DNA of 7,344 bases from Desulfobacteraceae bacterium (GTDB lineage: Bacteria; Desulfobacterota; Desulfobacteria; Desulfobacterales; ETH-SRB1). This document shows positions 1 through 5,594 of the stretch, in pieces. Within the stretch, counting starts at the first letter, position 1; every line of letters starts with the position of its first letter. A program made the position numbers and the translations under genes. The stretch is taken from NCBI GenBank assembly GCA_030638305.1, contig DAOWEW010000062.1, positions 1 to 7,344 on the forward strand, in the 5' to 3' direction. A model generated the notes under the pieces. It saw only the letters and a list, made by a program, of their open reading frames with translations, made no database searches and was not told the origin of the DNA.

Positions 1-1
1 A

Positions 2-331
2 ATCCATGCCATGGAAACCATCTCTTATATTGCGTGGGAACCCTCATCCGGCACCTTAGACGGTCTTACTTTTGAGATCAACAGAACTGCGGATGTGGTG
101 CGGCGTGCTTTTGATACGATTTCTTTTGATCAGGAGTTCATGAACATCCCAATGTTTTTCGCAGAGATGCAGACAATGGCCGGCAACAATACTGCAAATG
201 TTCGCTGTCAGAATAATGATGTCTTTGGTGTAGATGTGCAGATCGACGAAGAACAGTCTCGTGACAGAGAGATAAAACATTCTACGGAGGTAGTGGGTTA
301 TATGCTCTTTGAATACAAGAGCTTATGGTAA
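2..331 (+). CDS. C-terminal fragment of a probable surface or secreted protein (partial)
   Basis: The reading frame is open to the left window edge, so this is the last 109 residues of a longer protein; the ATG at 11 is probably internal. The fragment looks like one beta-rich module. It starts with ETISYIAWEPSSGTLDG, has a middle part with FFAEMQTMAGNNTANVR, and ends with STEVVGYMLFEY shortly before the stop. From memory, this pattern (an 'IAWEP' start, then 'MQT...DTANVR', then an acidic 'EEQS' segment and 'TEVVGYMxFE') resembles modules at the C-termini of large extracellular proteins of Desulfobacterota, distantly like H-type lectin folds. That assignment was not checked. No signal peptide can be seen because the N-terminus is missing. 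The gene converges on the secreted-protein gene that ends at 535. A substrate or ligand cannot be named. Confidence 0.6.
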   Translation: MHAMETISYIAWEPSSGTLDGLTFEINRTADVVRRAFDTISFDQEFMNIPMFFAEMQTMAGNNTANVRCQNNDVFGVDVQIDEEQSRDREIKHSTEVVGYMLFEYKSLW

Positions 332-473
332 GACCTGCATACCCGAGGCCGCATCTTCTTGTAACACCGAAATTGCGAGCTATTTCAAGACGTTTGTGAT
401 TTTAGATCGGGTAAAGATGGCCTGAAGCTATGATGCATAGTTGCGGAAGTTATTTCGTCCACGTTCCTAAGTT

Positions 474-502
474 GTGCCCATCCGAAGTTTCCGGATGGGC
501 AC
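474..502. terminator. GC-rich hairpin between convergent genes
   Basis: GTGCCCATCCG (474-484) pairs perfectly with CGGATGGGCAC (492-502) around a 7-nt loop, an 11-bp stem. It lies between the stop codons of two convergent genes (331 and 535), where a bidirectional terminator would be expected. Neither side has a T-run, so intrinsic termination is not certain. Alternatively it belongs to a dispersed palindromic repeat, because the hairpin at 5479-5520 also begins GTGCC and ends GGCAC. The rest of the 332-534 gap shows no gene. Confidence 0.45.
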
Positions 503-534
503 TATGGTATGGTGGTAATACAAGATAGAATTTT

Positions 535-1614
535 CTACCAGATCAAAACCTCTTTCGGTACATCCTTTGAATCGTACCGGAGGAAATTGTTAGGTGAAGC
601 CGACTTTGTAGCTTCGGCCGGATCCATCTTTTCCATCTTTTCAATAAGAGATTTGACCTCGTCAGAGGTTTTCTCAATGTATTCAAGGTCCTTCTTTAAT
701 ACTGTATCAATCAGCTCGTCAGAGGTTTTCTCAATGTATTCACGATCTTTCTTTAACACTGTATCAATCAGCCCAATGGATTCGCCGTCGTCGCACTGGG
801 TGTCAATGTAATCAAGATAGGCGGAGTGAGCAGTGGGGAAATCCTTGGCTGCAATAAAAACGAACGAGAAGCGTATGGTTTCCCCTGCATCTATTACTTT
901 CTCCACGTGTCGGAAATGCATAGTGTCATCCCTGAAGTAGGTGCCGTTATCAAAATATGCGAAGGGATCTGTTGACCATCTGGTATGCCCCAAATCCTGT
1001 CTGACAGAATCACAACGACCGTATGCCACGGTTGTTAAGCCCCATAGTCCTGCACTGATAACGATGTCCCCTGAGGGAACCACAAAGTTTAATGTACGGA
1101 AGTCGTTATAATCCCGTCTATCCTGGTCGGGATCCACGGCATGCATAAAGATAAATTCCTCTACCGGTTCGCATCCTTCATTGGTCACGACCACATCAAT
1201 TTTCATGACAGCAGGATCGTTTTCCTTATACCAGCTTTCCTGTTTCATGATCCGCAGATTCCCGGAATTCCACACTGTAGTCGAGCCGATGTTTCCAAAG
1301 CCCGATCCGCCTTCAAAAGGTGTCAACGGCACCTGCAATCCCCATGTATAGGAGTAACAATTGCCTTGATCCTGCGCTGTCCCATTATATGCTATGCTCA
1401 CCTGCTGCCACGGGGTTCCCGGATAGGAAACAGGAATACCATTGTATTCCAATCCTCTTCCTGTTGCTGAGTCATTCCAGAGGCCATGATTAGAATAAGC
1501 TACATCAATACCGATACCACCAAAGGGATCGGGTACATCTGTTGAATACGCCGAAATTGCCGTACACATTACTATCATTATTCCAACCAACATATGCTTT
1601 ATCAATGCTTTCAT
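535..1614 (-). CDS. Secreted protein of unknown family with C-terminal repeated helical stalk
   Basis: A 359-residue protein, not recognised as a named family. Residues 1-24 form a type I signal peptide: a basic start MKALIKH, a hydrophobic core LVGIMIVMCTAI, and probable cleavage near SAYS-TD, so it is exported. Residues about 25-275 are rich in Gly, Asn, Tyr and Trp and look like a beta-sandwich. Cysteines are at 86, 148, 201 and 274. A DPDQDRRDYND stretch (161-171) has the spacing of Asp seen in calcium-binding loops, which is an inference. Residues 282-300 and 301-319 are two nearly identical 19-residue copies (LIDTVLKKD...EYIEKTSDE), followed by more charged helical sequence to about 330, probably a helical or coiled-coil stalk. 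The start is supported by AGGAGG at 1620-1625, 5 nt upstream of the ATG. A sigma-54 promoter about 290 nt upstream may drive it. An extracellular structural or adhesive role is possible but unproven. Confidence 0.85.
   Translation of the reverse strand: MKALIKHMLVGIMIVMCTAISAYSTDVPDPFGGIGIDVAYSNHGLWNDSATGRGLEYNGIPVSYPGTPWQQVSIAYNGTAQDQGNCYSYTWGLQVPLTPFEGGSGFGNIGSTTVWNSGNLRIMKQESWYKENDPAVMKIDVVVTNEGCEPVEEFIFMHAVDPDQDRRDYNDFRTLNFVVPSGDIVISAGLWGLTTVAYGRCDSVRQDLGHTRWSTDPFAYFDNGTYFRDDTMHFRHVEKVIDAGETIRFSFVFIAAKDFPTAHSAYLDYIDTQCDDGESIGLIDTVLKKDREYIEKTSDELIDTVLKKDLEYIEKTSDEVKSLIEKMEKMDPAEATKSASPNNFLRYDSKDVPKEVLIW
658..771 (-). repeat. Two tandem 57-bp copies inside the secreted-protein gene
   Basis: The segments 658-714 and 715-771 match at 53 of 57 positions and lie head to tail. 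Each encodes 19 residues of the C-terminal helical part, and the copies differ by a single residue, Arg versus Leu after KKD. Three of the four differences are silent, so the duplication has either been maintained by selection or is fairly recent. The unit length keeps the reading frame, so copy number could vary between strains without breaking the gene. Confidence 0.95.
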
Positions 1615-1634
1615 ATTATCCTCCTAAATTTTAT

Positions 1635-1817
1635 CTAATTTGAATCAGTTAATAACGGGTTGCCAGGTCTGGTGAAGAAGCTGGAGTATAAACTCTCACC
1701 GCATTCTTCGAAGTGTCGGCTGATCACTTCTATGTGGAAAGTTTGCACCAAGCGGAGATCTTGAGTCCTTTTTTCGCAAGGCGGCCCAATACAAGAATTC
1801 GCTATTTCATAGAGCAT
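1635..1817 (-). CDS. Possible 60-residue leader ORF upstream of the secreted-protein gene
   Basis: A 60-codon frame in the 5' leader of the gene starting at 1614, ending 20 bp before that start codon. A strong AGGAGG-like site lies right next to the ATG, with only about 1 nt between, which is too close for efficient initiation there. A second ATG at 1810 has better spacing but reads only Met-Lys-stop. The predicted protein has no recognisable domain, no signal peptide and no convincing low-entropy or helical pattern. It lies downstream of the sigma-54 promoter at 1902-1918, so it would be transcribed. A regulatory leader is as likely as a real protein, and chance is the simplest explanation. 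Confidence 0.15.
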   Translation of the reverse strand: MLYEIANSCIGPPCEKRTQDLRLVQTFHIEVISRHFEECGESLYSSFFTRPGNPLLTDSN

Positions 1818-1901
1818 ACCTCCTTCCTTGCCATTAAGGGATTTAGCTGGTGTTTTTTAAAGCAATATCCTCTACCAGCGTTTGAACTGCTTAACGTGTT
1901 G

Positions 1902-1918
1902 AGCAAATGTTGTGCCAA
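1902..1918 (-). promoter_or_regulatory. Sigma-54 (RpoN) promoter, -24/-12 elements
   Basis: Read on the minus strand, the sequence is TTGGCAC-AACA-TTTGCT. This matches the TGGCAC-N5-TTGC consensus at every fixed position, with exactly 10 nt between the -24 GG and the -12 GC. Transcription would begin near 1890 and run toward the secreted-protein gene at 1614, giving a leader of roughly 275 nt. Sigma-54 promoters need an AAA+ enhancer-binding activator. No such gene is in the window, and I could not identify a convincing activator site upstream, although short AT-rich dyads occur between 1970 and 2020. Confidence 0.6.
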
Positions 1919-2314
1919 GGGGGGAAAGGGGAAAGCTGTGGCGGGTAAATTACTATAACATATTGATACAATTATATAATTTGCTTTGAAGCCGATGATG
2001 CAAATATATTATAACATCAAGCAAAAAAATCTCCCATGTCAAGGAGATATGCATAAACAGAAAATTAATGTCAATTAACTTCACAACAGGTGCTCTGATC
2101 CGTGTGAATGTCAATCAAAAGGGTAGGAGAGAGGCCACTCTCTCTTTGTCCGAGGCAGCATGTATTAAAACGTGGTGAGGAACGTTATGTTGCGAGTTTA
2201 ATTATGCAAACTTTTTTCATTTATTTTTCTTTTTTATCGTGTGCTTAAACTTCAAAACAGCAAAGTTCAGTAAAGGCTTTTGGTAAGGCTCTTGTCTTTG
2301 CAAATTTTTATAGT
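1919..2314. other. Gap without a supported gene
   Basis: About 400 bases between the sigma-54 promoter and the end of the Bro-N gene. It is AT-rich at 1940-2030 and 2200-2300. It holds a possible minus-strand terminator (2023-2048) and a 7-bp hairpin (GAGAGAG 2127-2133 with CTCTCTC 2138-2144, loop GCCA). A 36-codon plus-strand frame at 2068-2178 lacks a ribosome binding site. No tRNA, transposase or recognisable protein was seen in any frame. Confidence 0.5.
2023..2048 (-). terminator. Possible intrinsic terminator downstream of the Bro-N gene
   Basis: On the minus strand, ATCTCC (2048-2043) pairs with GGAGAT (2034-2029) around an 8-nt loop, followed directly by six T residues. The orientation fits termination of transcription from the Bro-N gene ending at 2315, and it lies just before the sigma-54 promoter of the next unit. 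The stem is only 6 bp and the site is about 270 nt past the stop codon, so this is a modest candidate. Confidence 0.35.
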
Positions 2315-3169
2315 TTACTCATTTTCAATATTTTTATGATTGGGTTTGTCTAAAAGGTTGTTTACATTTTTAGTTGTTACGATTGGTTTCCCTGTTTGTT
2401 TTTCAATCTCCAATCTTGCTTTTTTAGCAGCATTACCACCTTTACGAGCAATCTCCCTATTTTTTTCTAAGCCTTTTGGTATTTTTTCTTTCGATATTTC
2501 TGCTGTAGAAGCTTCTGCAAGCATATTCAAAACCAGTTCAAGGTTGCTCATATTATCTCGCAGGTTTTCCTTTTTTAGCCCTTTGTATTTCTTGTATTCT
2601 TTTACATTTTTGCCGGCCCAAGCTTGAGTGAGCTCATTGGTTAAAATGGCATATTCCAAGCCTTGCTTCATCCCTCTTTCTTGCCATTCGTCTGTTAGTT
2701 CTTTTCTAACTTCAATACTTTTTAGGCGTTGGTTTATCCATTCTCCAGAGTATCCTTTTGCAAGGTAGGTTTCCATAGCACGTTCAAAAGATAGTTCGGG
2801 ATCCTCTATTTCGTCTATCCGCTGTGCACCTACTTTTGCCAACCAGATTTTAAAAGGCTCTGCTTTGGGCGATGGAACAGATTGGATAAGACGTAATAGC
2901 TGTTGAGTATCAGCTACATCAGTCATTCGCATTTTGCCATCTTTGGCAATCATTTTCAAACGGTTACAATTTGTAACCGTTTCGTTTCCTTCTTTTACAA
3001 GCCTATGTTTTAATACTTTCCAGTAATTTCTTGCTCCTTGATAATCTTTTTGCTCTGTTAAAATTGCAATAACATCAACAATAGAAAAAAACCAATCTTC
3101 TTGTTCTTCATCCCAATGTGTTCTTATACTTTGCTTTTGAAATAATTGGATTTTATTTTCTTTGCTCAT
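2315..3169 (-). CDS. Bro-N domain antirepressor-like protein with DinD-like C-terminus
   Basis: A 284-residue cytoplasmic protein. Residues about 9-115 fit the Bro-N fold of phage antirepressors: WFFSIVDVIAILT at 26-38, the NYWKVLKHRL region at 48-57, the conserved block GNETVTNCNRLKM at 61-73, DGKMRMTDVADTQ at 77-89, and IQSVPSPKAEPFKIWLAKVG at 95-114. Residues about 140-265 resemble the C-terminal part of DNA-damage-inducible protein D (DinD): KSIEVRKELTDEW, EYAILTNELTQAW, EYKKYKGLKKENLRDNM, a segment around LNMLAEASTAEIS, and RKGGNAAKKAR...TGKPIV. Bro-N domains bind DNA, and E. coli DinD inhibits RecA filaments; whether this protein does either is inference. Chromosomal copies are often free-standing, as here. 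The ATG is preceded by a weak AAGAG site about 5 nt away. No E. coli-type CTG-N10-CAG LexA box is visible in the 60 nt upstream. An ORF6N-family remnant lies just upstream on the same strand. Confidence 0.88.
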   Translation of the reverse strand: MSKENKIQLFQKQSIRTHWDEEQEDWFFSIVDVIAILTEQKDYQGARNYWKVLKHRLVKEGNETVTNCNRLKMIAKDGKMRMTDVADTQQLLRLIQSVPSPKAEPFKIWLAKVGAQRIDEIEDPELSFERAMETYLAKGYSGEWINQRLKSIEVRKELTDEWQERGMKQGLEYAILTNELTQAWAGKNVKEYKKYKGLKKENLRDNMSNLELVLNMLAEASTAEISKEKIPKGLEKNREIARKGGNAAKKARLEIEKQTGKPIVTTKNVNNLLDKPNHKNIENE

Positions 3170-3227
3170 ATCAACTCTTTTTTAAAATGTGGGTTTTTGG
3201 TGCCAGGCTTTCGGATTAACCTTAGAA

Positions 3228-3463
3228 GGGTGCAATACAAAAAAGTTGCATCATTGATGATAATATTTTTTAGCCATTGAATATGCTGATTAAATGTCGA
3301 ATGTCGAGCAGGGAATGTCGAATTACGAAGGAGGGTACTTAATAATTTTAAAAAAAGGCATCCACACTTCGATATTCCCTGTTCGACATTCATCATTCAA
3401 TTGGTACTTCCCAGTACCGAAATGGTCACGTTTTGTTCTATGTCACTTTTTTGTATTGCACCC
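3228..3463. mobile_element. 236-bp MITE with perfect 19-bp inverted ends and 8-bp target duplication
   Basis: The left end GGGTGCAATACAAAAAAGT (3228-3246) is the exact reverse complement of the right end (3445-3463). The element is flanked by direct copies of CCTTAGAA at 3220-3227 and 3464-3471, a clean 8-bp target site duplication. The interior is too short for a transposase and has no convincing gene, so it must be moved in trans. An end beginning GGG with 8-bp duplications would suit several IS families (for example IS1595 or ISL3). I cannot assign one, and no matching transposase is in the window. It disrupts the ORF6N-family remnant. The interior carries its own imperfect inverted repeat (3299-3391). 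Frames on both strands across it (3166-3396 minus, 3294-3530 plus) are repeat artefacts. Confidence 0.9.
3299..3391. repeat. Inverted repeat inside the MITE
   Basis: The arm 3299-3322 (GAATGTCGAGCAGGGAATGT and four further bases) matches the reverse complement of 3368-3391 at 22 of 24 positions. The arms are separated by 45 bp of AT-rich sequence. Transcribed on either strand this would form a long hairpin. The GAATGTCGA motif also recurs within the left arm. It may be a second, nested dispersed repeat, or simply the structural core of the element. Confidence 0.8.
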
Positions 3464-3590
3464 CCTTAGAATGCTTCAGACTATTGAACCGGTGGAAATT
3501 TTCCACCAGTTCATTTTTTTCCGCTTTTGAGAGTTCAATAACATAACCCGCCGGAAATTCAACATAAGGGACGAAATAACTTTCTTATCC

Positions 3591-5267
3591 TTACTTTTTT
3601 TGCATCACAATAGCACCTGACCAATCAAGAGGCGGAGATTTTTTTGCATATTTTGAGCATCTTTTAAGAAGTATTTGCGATGGAATATCGTGCGGGTTTT
3701 TCTTACAGGTTTCTTTGAAAACTTTTATTGCTTCAGACCATTTTCTGTCCAGATAGAGATCTGCTCCGTAGTTGAACAAATCAATGAATTGTTTCAATTC
3801 TCTGCCGATGTTATTCTTCTCTGAGATAAGTTCATATACCATAACACTTTTACTCTTTCCTTTTACAGATACAACATCAATAAGCCGTGCTTCTATATGC
3901 TCCCGGGCTTGAGCATACGTAAATTCACTGATCATAATTCGGGTACCATAGAATTTATTCAATCCTTCCAAACGGCTTGCCAGATTAACATTGTCACCGA
4001 TAGCAGTATAAGCAAACCTTTCCTCGTATCCAATATTACCAACAATAGCATCACCTGTATTCAAACCCATACGAGTTGCAAATAGTGGAATCCCCTCTTC
4101 TGTCCACCTTTTATCAAGAGTATCCAGATATCTCTGGCACTGCAGGGCGGTATAGCATCCTGATACTGCATGGTCTTTTATATAGTAAGGTGCGCTCCAG
4201 AAAGCCATTATAGAGTCACCAGTATAATTATCGACCGTTCCATTGTTTTGAAGGATGATTTTCGTCATTCCTTTAAAGTATTCTCCCAGATTTTCAGAAA
4301 GTTGCTCTGGTGACAGATTTTCAGAAATGGTGGTAAAATTAGCGATATCTGATAAGAATATGGTCAACTCTTTCCTTTCTGTGCCCAATACCGCTTCTTT
4401 TTTCAATTTAATCAATTCGCTGACCAGATCCGCAGAAACATATTTTTTAAATGACCGTAGTCCGGTTTTCATGTTATCTACAGCGTTTTTCATCTTAATC
4501 ACTTCGGTTATATGCGAGCTAATCTTAATTTTGCTGTCAAGATCAAATTTCTGGATTCTTGACATATCGGCCTCTAAGAGCATTAATGGTTTACTTATCC
4601 TTCGTGCAAAGAAAATGCTTAACGCCACGGCAAATGAGCTGGCAATTATACAAAATACCAGAATTGTAAATAGATAGCGCCGTTCGTAATCAATGATTTT
4701 GCTTGCAGACATATCTATAGCAAGTGCTGACTCTAACTCGCCGTTCTTGAAAAAAACAGGTGCATAACTTGAAAGAGTTGTTCCCCATTGATCGGTATAA
4801 AACTGATCTTCCACCTCTACTTTATAGGGTTTTGTAAAGACAGCAAGCATCTGTGGAGTCGGTGTCTCATATACATCACCTATATGGCTCATGTCTTGAG
4901 GGTCTTTTTCCGCATCAACAATGAAAACAACCTCCCCCTTTTTGTTCTTTCTAAGTGTATATACAAATCGAACATCTTTACAATTGTTTCGAATTTGCTG
5001 TAAGCGCTTTTTGATTTTCATATAGGTATCTGTTTTTTCGTCTTTACTTTGAGCAAGATTCTTGTGAGTTTCCGCATCAATCTGCAAAGCAGCAACCCCC
5101 ACTGTATCCATAAGTCTCTGCCGTATTTCCTGGCGAATAAAAGAACGTATGCTGAGATATGTTGTCAGTCCAAAAAGGATCGACAACAAAATTACAATAC
5201 CTACAAAAGCAGTTCCCAGAGTAAATCGAAGATTATAGCAATTTCGTTTGAGTAAGCGTATAAACAT
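3591..5267 (-). CDS. Membrane class III adenylate/guanylate cyclase with Cache-like sensor and HAMP
   Basis: A 558-residue sensor enzyme of the inner membrane, predicted to make a cyclic nucleotide (probably cAMP from ATP). In order: a transmembrane helix at about 16-38; an extracytoplasmic Cache-like domain at about 39-197, with RFVYTLRKN, a FIVDAEKDP block and YTDQWGTTLSSYAPVF; a second helix at about 199-219; HAMP at about 219-271 (RRISKPL...); a cyclase domain at about 298-480; and a TPR-like tail at 490-545 ending in PPLDWSG. Metal-binding Asp307 (FLSDIANFT) and Asp351 (TGDSIMAF), Thr421 (YTAIGD), Asn428 and Arg432 (VNLASRLE) are all present. The purine-specifying Lys, four residues before Asp351, is Asn347 instead. 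The ATG has AGGA 6 nt upstream. The gene is divergent from lolA; the candidate promoter at 5310-5338 may drive it. Ligand unknown. Confidence 0.93.
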   Translation of the reverse strand: MFIRLLKRNCYNLRFTLGTAFVGIVILLSILFGLTTYLSIRSFIRQEIRQRLMDTVGVAALQIDAETHKNLAQSKDEKTDTYMKIKKRLQQIRNNCKDVRFVYTLRKNKKGEVVFIVDAEKDPQDMSHIGDVYETPTPQMLAVFTKPYKVEVEDQFYTDQWGTTLSSYAPVFFKNGELESALAIDMSASKIIDYERRYLFTILVFCIIASSFAVALSIFFARRISKPLMLLEADMSRIQKFDLDSKIKISSHITEVIKMKNAVDNMKTGLRSFKKYVSADLVSELIKLKKEAVLGTERKELTIFLSDIANFTTISENLSPEQLSENLGEYFKGMTKIILQNNGTVDNYTGDSIMAFWSAPYYIKDHAVSGCYTALQCQRYLDTLDKRWTEEGIPLFATRMGLNTGDAIVGNIGYEERFAYTAIGDNVNLASRLEGLNKFYGTRIMISEFTYAQAREHIEARLIDVVSVKGKSKSVMVYELISEKNNIGRELKQFIDLFNYGADLYLDRKWSEAIKVFKETCKKNPHDIPSQILLKRCSKYAKKSPPLDWSGAIVMQKK

Positions 5268-5309
5268 CTCTGTTCCTGAGGGATTTCCCCCAAAATGTTC
5301 TATCTGTTA

Positions 5310-5338
5310 TTTTTAATGAATTATGTTATTCATTTCAA
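5310..5338 (-). promoter_or_regulatory. Candidate sigma-70 promoter with an overlapping dyad, cyclase gene
   Basis: On the minus strand TTGAAA (5338-5333) is followed after 17 bp by TAAAAA (5315-5310), about 40 nt before the cyclase start codon. Nearly all of the spacer lies within a perfect 7-bp dyad, AATGAAT-N6-ATTCATT (5315-5334), where a repressor could sit. The -10 match is only four of six and the region is AT-rich, so this is a reasonable guess rather than a firm site. Confidence 0.3.
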
Positions 5339-5362
5339 AAAGCATAAATATAATTTTTAGAA

Positions 5363-5473
5363 ATGGAAAGCAAGCAACAAGAACAAAACGCTCTTCAGGC
5401 AGGTCTTTGTGCCTGCCCTAAAGATACAGGTTACGAAAAAATTATATTTGATTTTGGTAAAGATATGCGTTAA
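5363..5473 (+). CDS. Possible 36-residue cysteine-containing peptide
   Basis: A 37-codon plus-strand frame in the cyclase-lolA intergenic region. It begins MESKQQEQNALQ, carries a GLCACPK motif at about residues 14-20, and ends FDFGKDMR. The stop lies just before the long palindrome at 5479-5520, which would suit a short transcription unit. Against it: there is no clear Shine-Dalgarno sequence upstream of the ATG, and a hairpin (GGCAGG 5398-5403 with CCTGCC 5412-5417) within the frame could explain the local sequence without coding. No family recognised. Confidence 0.2.
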   Translation: MESKQQEQNALQAGLCACPKDTGYEKIIFDFGKDMR

Positions 5474-5478
5474 TTAAA

Positions 5479-5520
5479 TAGTGCCTGAACGAAAACTGCT
5501 AATTTTTCGTTCGGGCACTA
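5479..5520. repeat. 17-bp palindromic hairpin, possible terminator or dispersed repeat
   Basis: TAGTGCCTGAACGAAAA (5479-5495) pairs with the segment 5504-5520 at all 17 positions if one G-T pair is allowed, around an 8-nt loop. It lies in the divergent cyclase-lolA spacer, about 75 bp before the lolA start. No T-run follows on either strand. It shares its GTGCC...GGCAC ends with the hairpin at 474-502, and both lie near a GTCCACGTTCCT motif, suggesting a dispersed intergenic element in this genome. Confidence 0.7.
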
Positions 5521-5594
5521 AATAAAAACATATTCCAGCCATTTATGGTGAGATGTCCACGTTCCTTAAATTCATTAATGCGGAGCCTTCTAAT

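Larger units (their letters stand above)
3182..3584 (-). pseudogene. ORF6N-domain gene remnant, truncated and split by a MITE
   Basis: The minus strand from about 3560 reads EFPAGYVIELSKAEKNELVE, then NFHRFNSLKHSK, up to the MITE at 3463. Beyond the element it continues VNPKA and loses similarity, with a stop at 3182-3184. Removing the MITE plus one target copy joins the two parts exactly in frame as NSLKHSKVNPKA. This matches, from memory, the ORF6N signature of phage antirepressor-like proteins (FPxxYxIELTKEEKNELV...LKHSxVNPKAFTE). The N-terminus is missing: the frame runs into a stop at 3585-3587, beside the end of the cyclase gene. Everything after NPKA is also missing. No start codon or ribosome binding site remains, so this is a dead fragment of perhaps 45 recognisable residues. 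It lies directly upstream of the Bro-N gene on the same strand. Confidence 0.75.

Noticed and set aside
658..771. CRISPR-like or mini-satellite array
   Set aside because: Only two copies, directly adjacent with no spacer, and in frame within a gene.
1713..1958. 81-codon plus-strand frame upstream of the secreted-protein gene
   Set aside because: No ribosome binding site, no recognisable domain, and it overlaps the sigma-54 promoter and leader on the other strand.
2068..2178. 36-codon plus-strand frame beginning MSINFTTGALIRVNV
   Set aside because: No Shine-Dalgarno sequence, no known family, and it contains the GAGAGAG/CTCTCTC hairpin.
3486..3520. Hairpin followed by seven T residues on the plus strand, resembling an intrinsic terminator
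   Set aside because: No plus-strand gene ends here, and the same bases encode the conserved ORF6N residues ELVENFHRF on the minus strand, so the pairing is probably coincidental.
3166..3530. Two overlapping frames (76 and 78 codons) across the MITE
   Set aside because: Both are mostly translation of the MITE ends and its internal inverted repeat; their similar peptides (for example FPARHSTFN and FPVRHSSFN) arise from the repeat arms.
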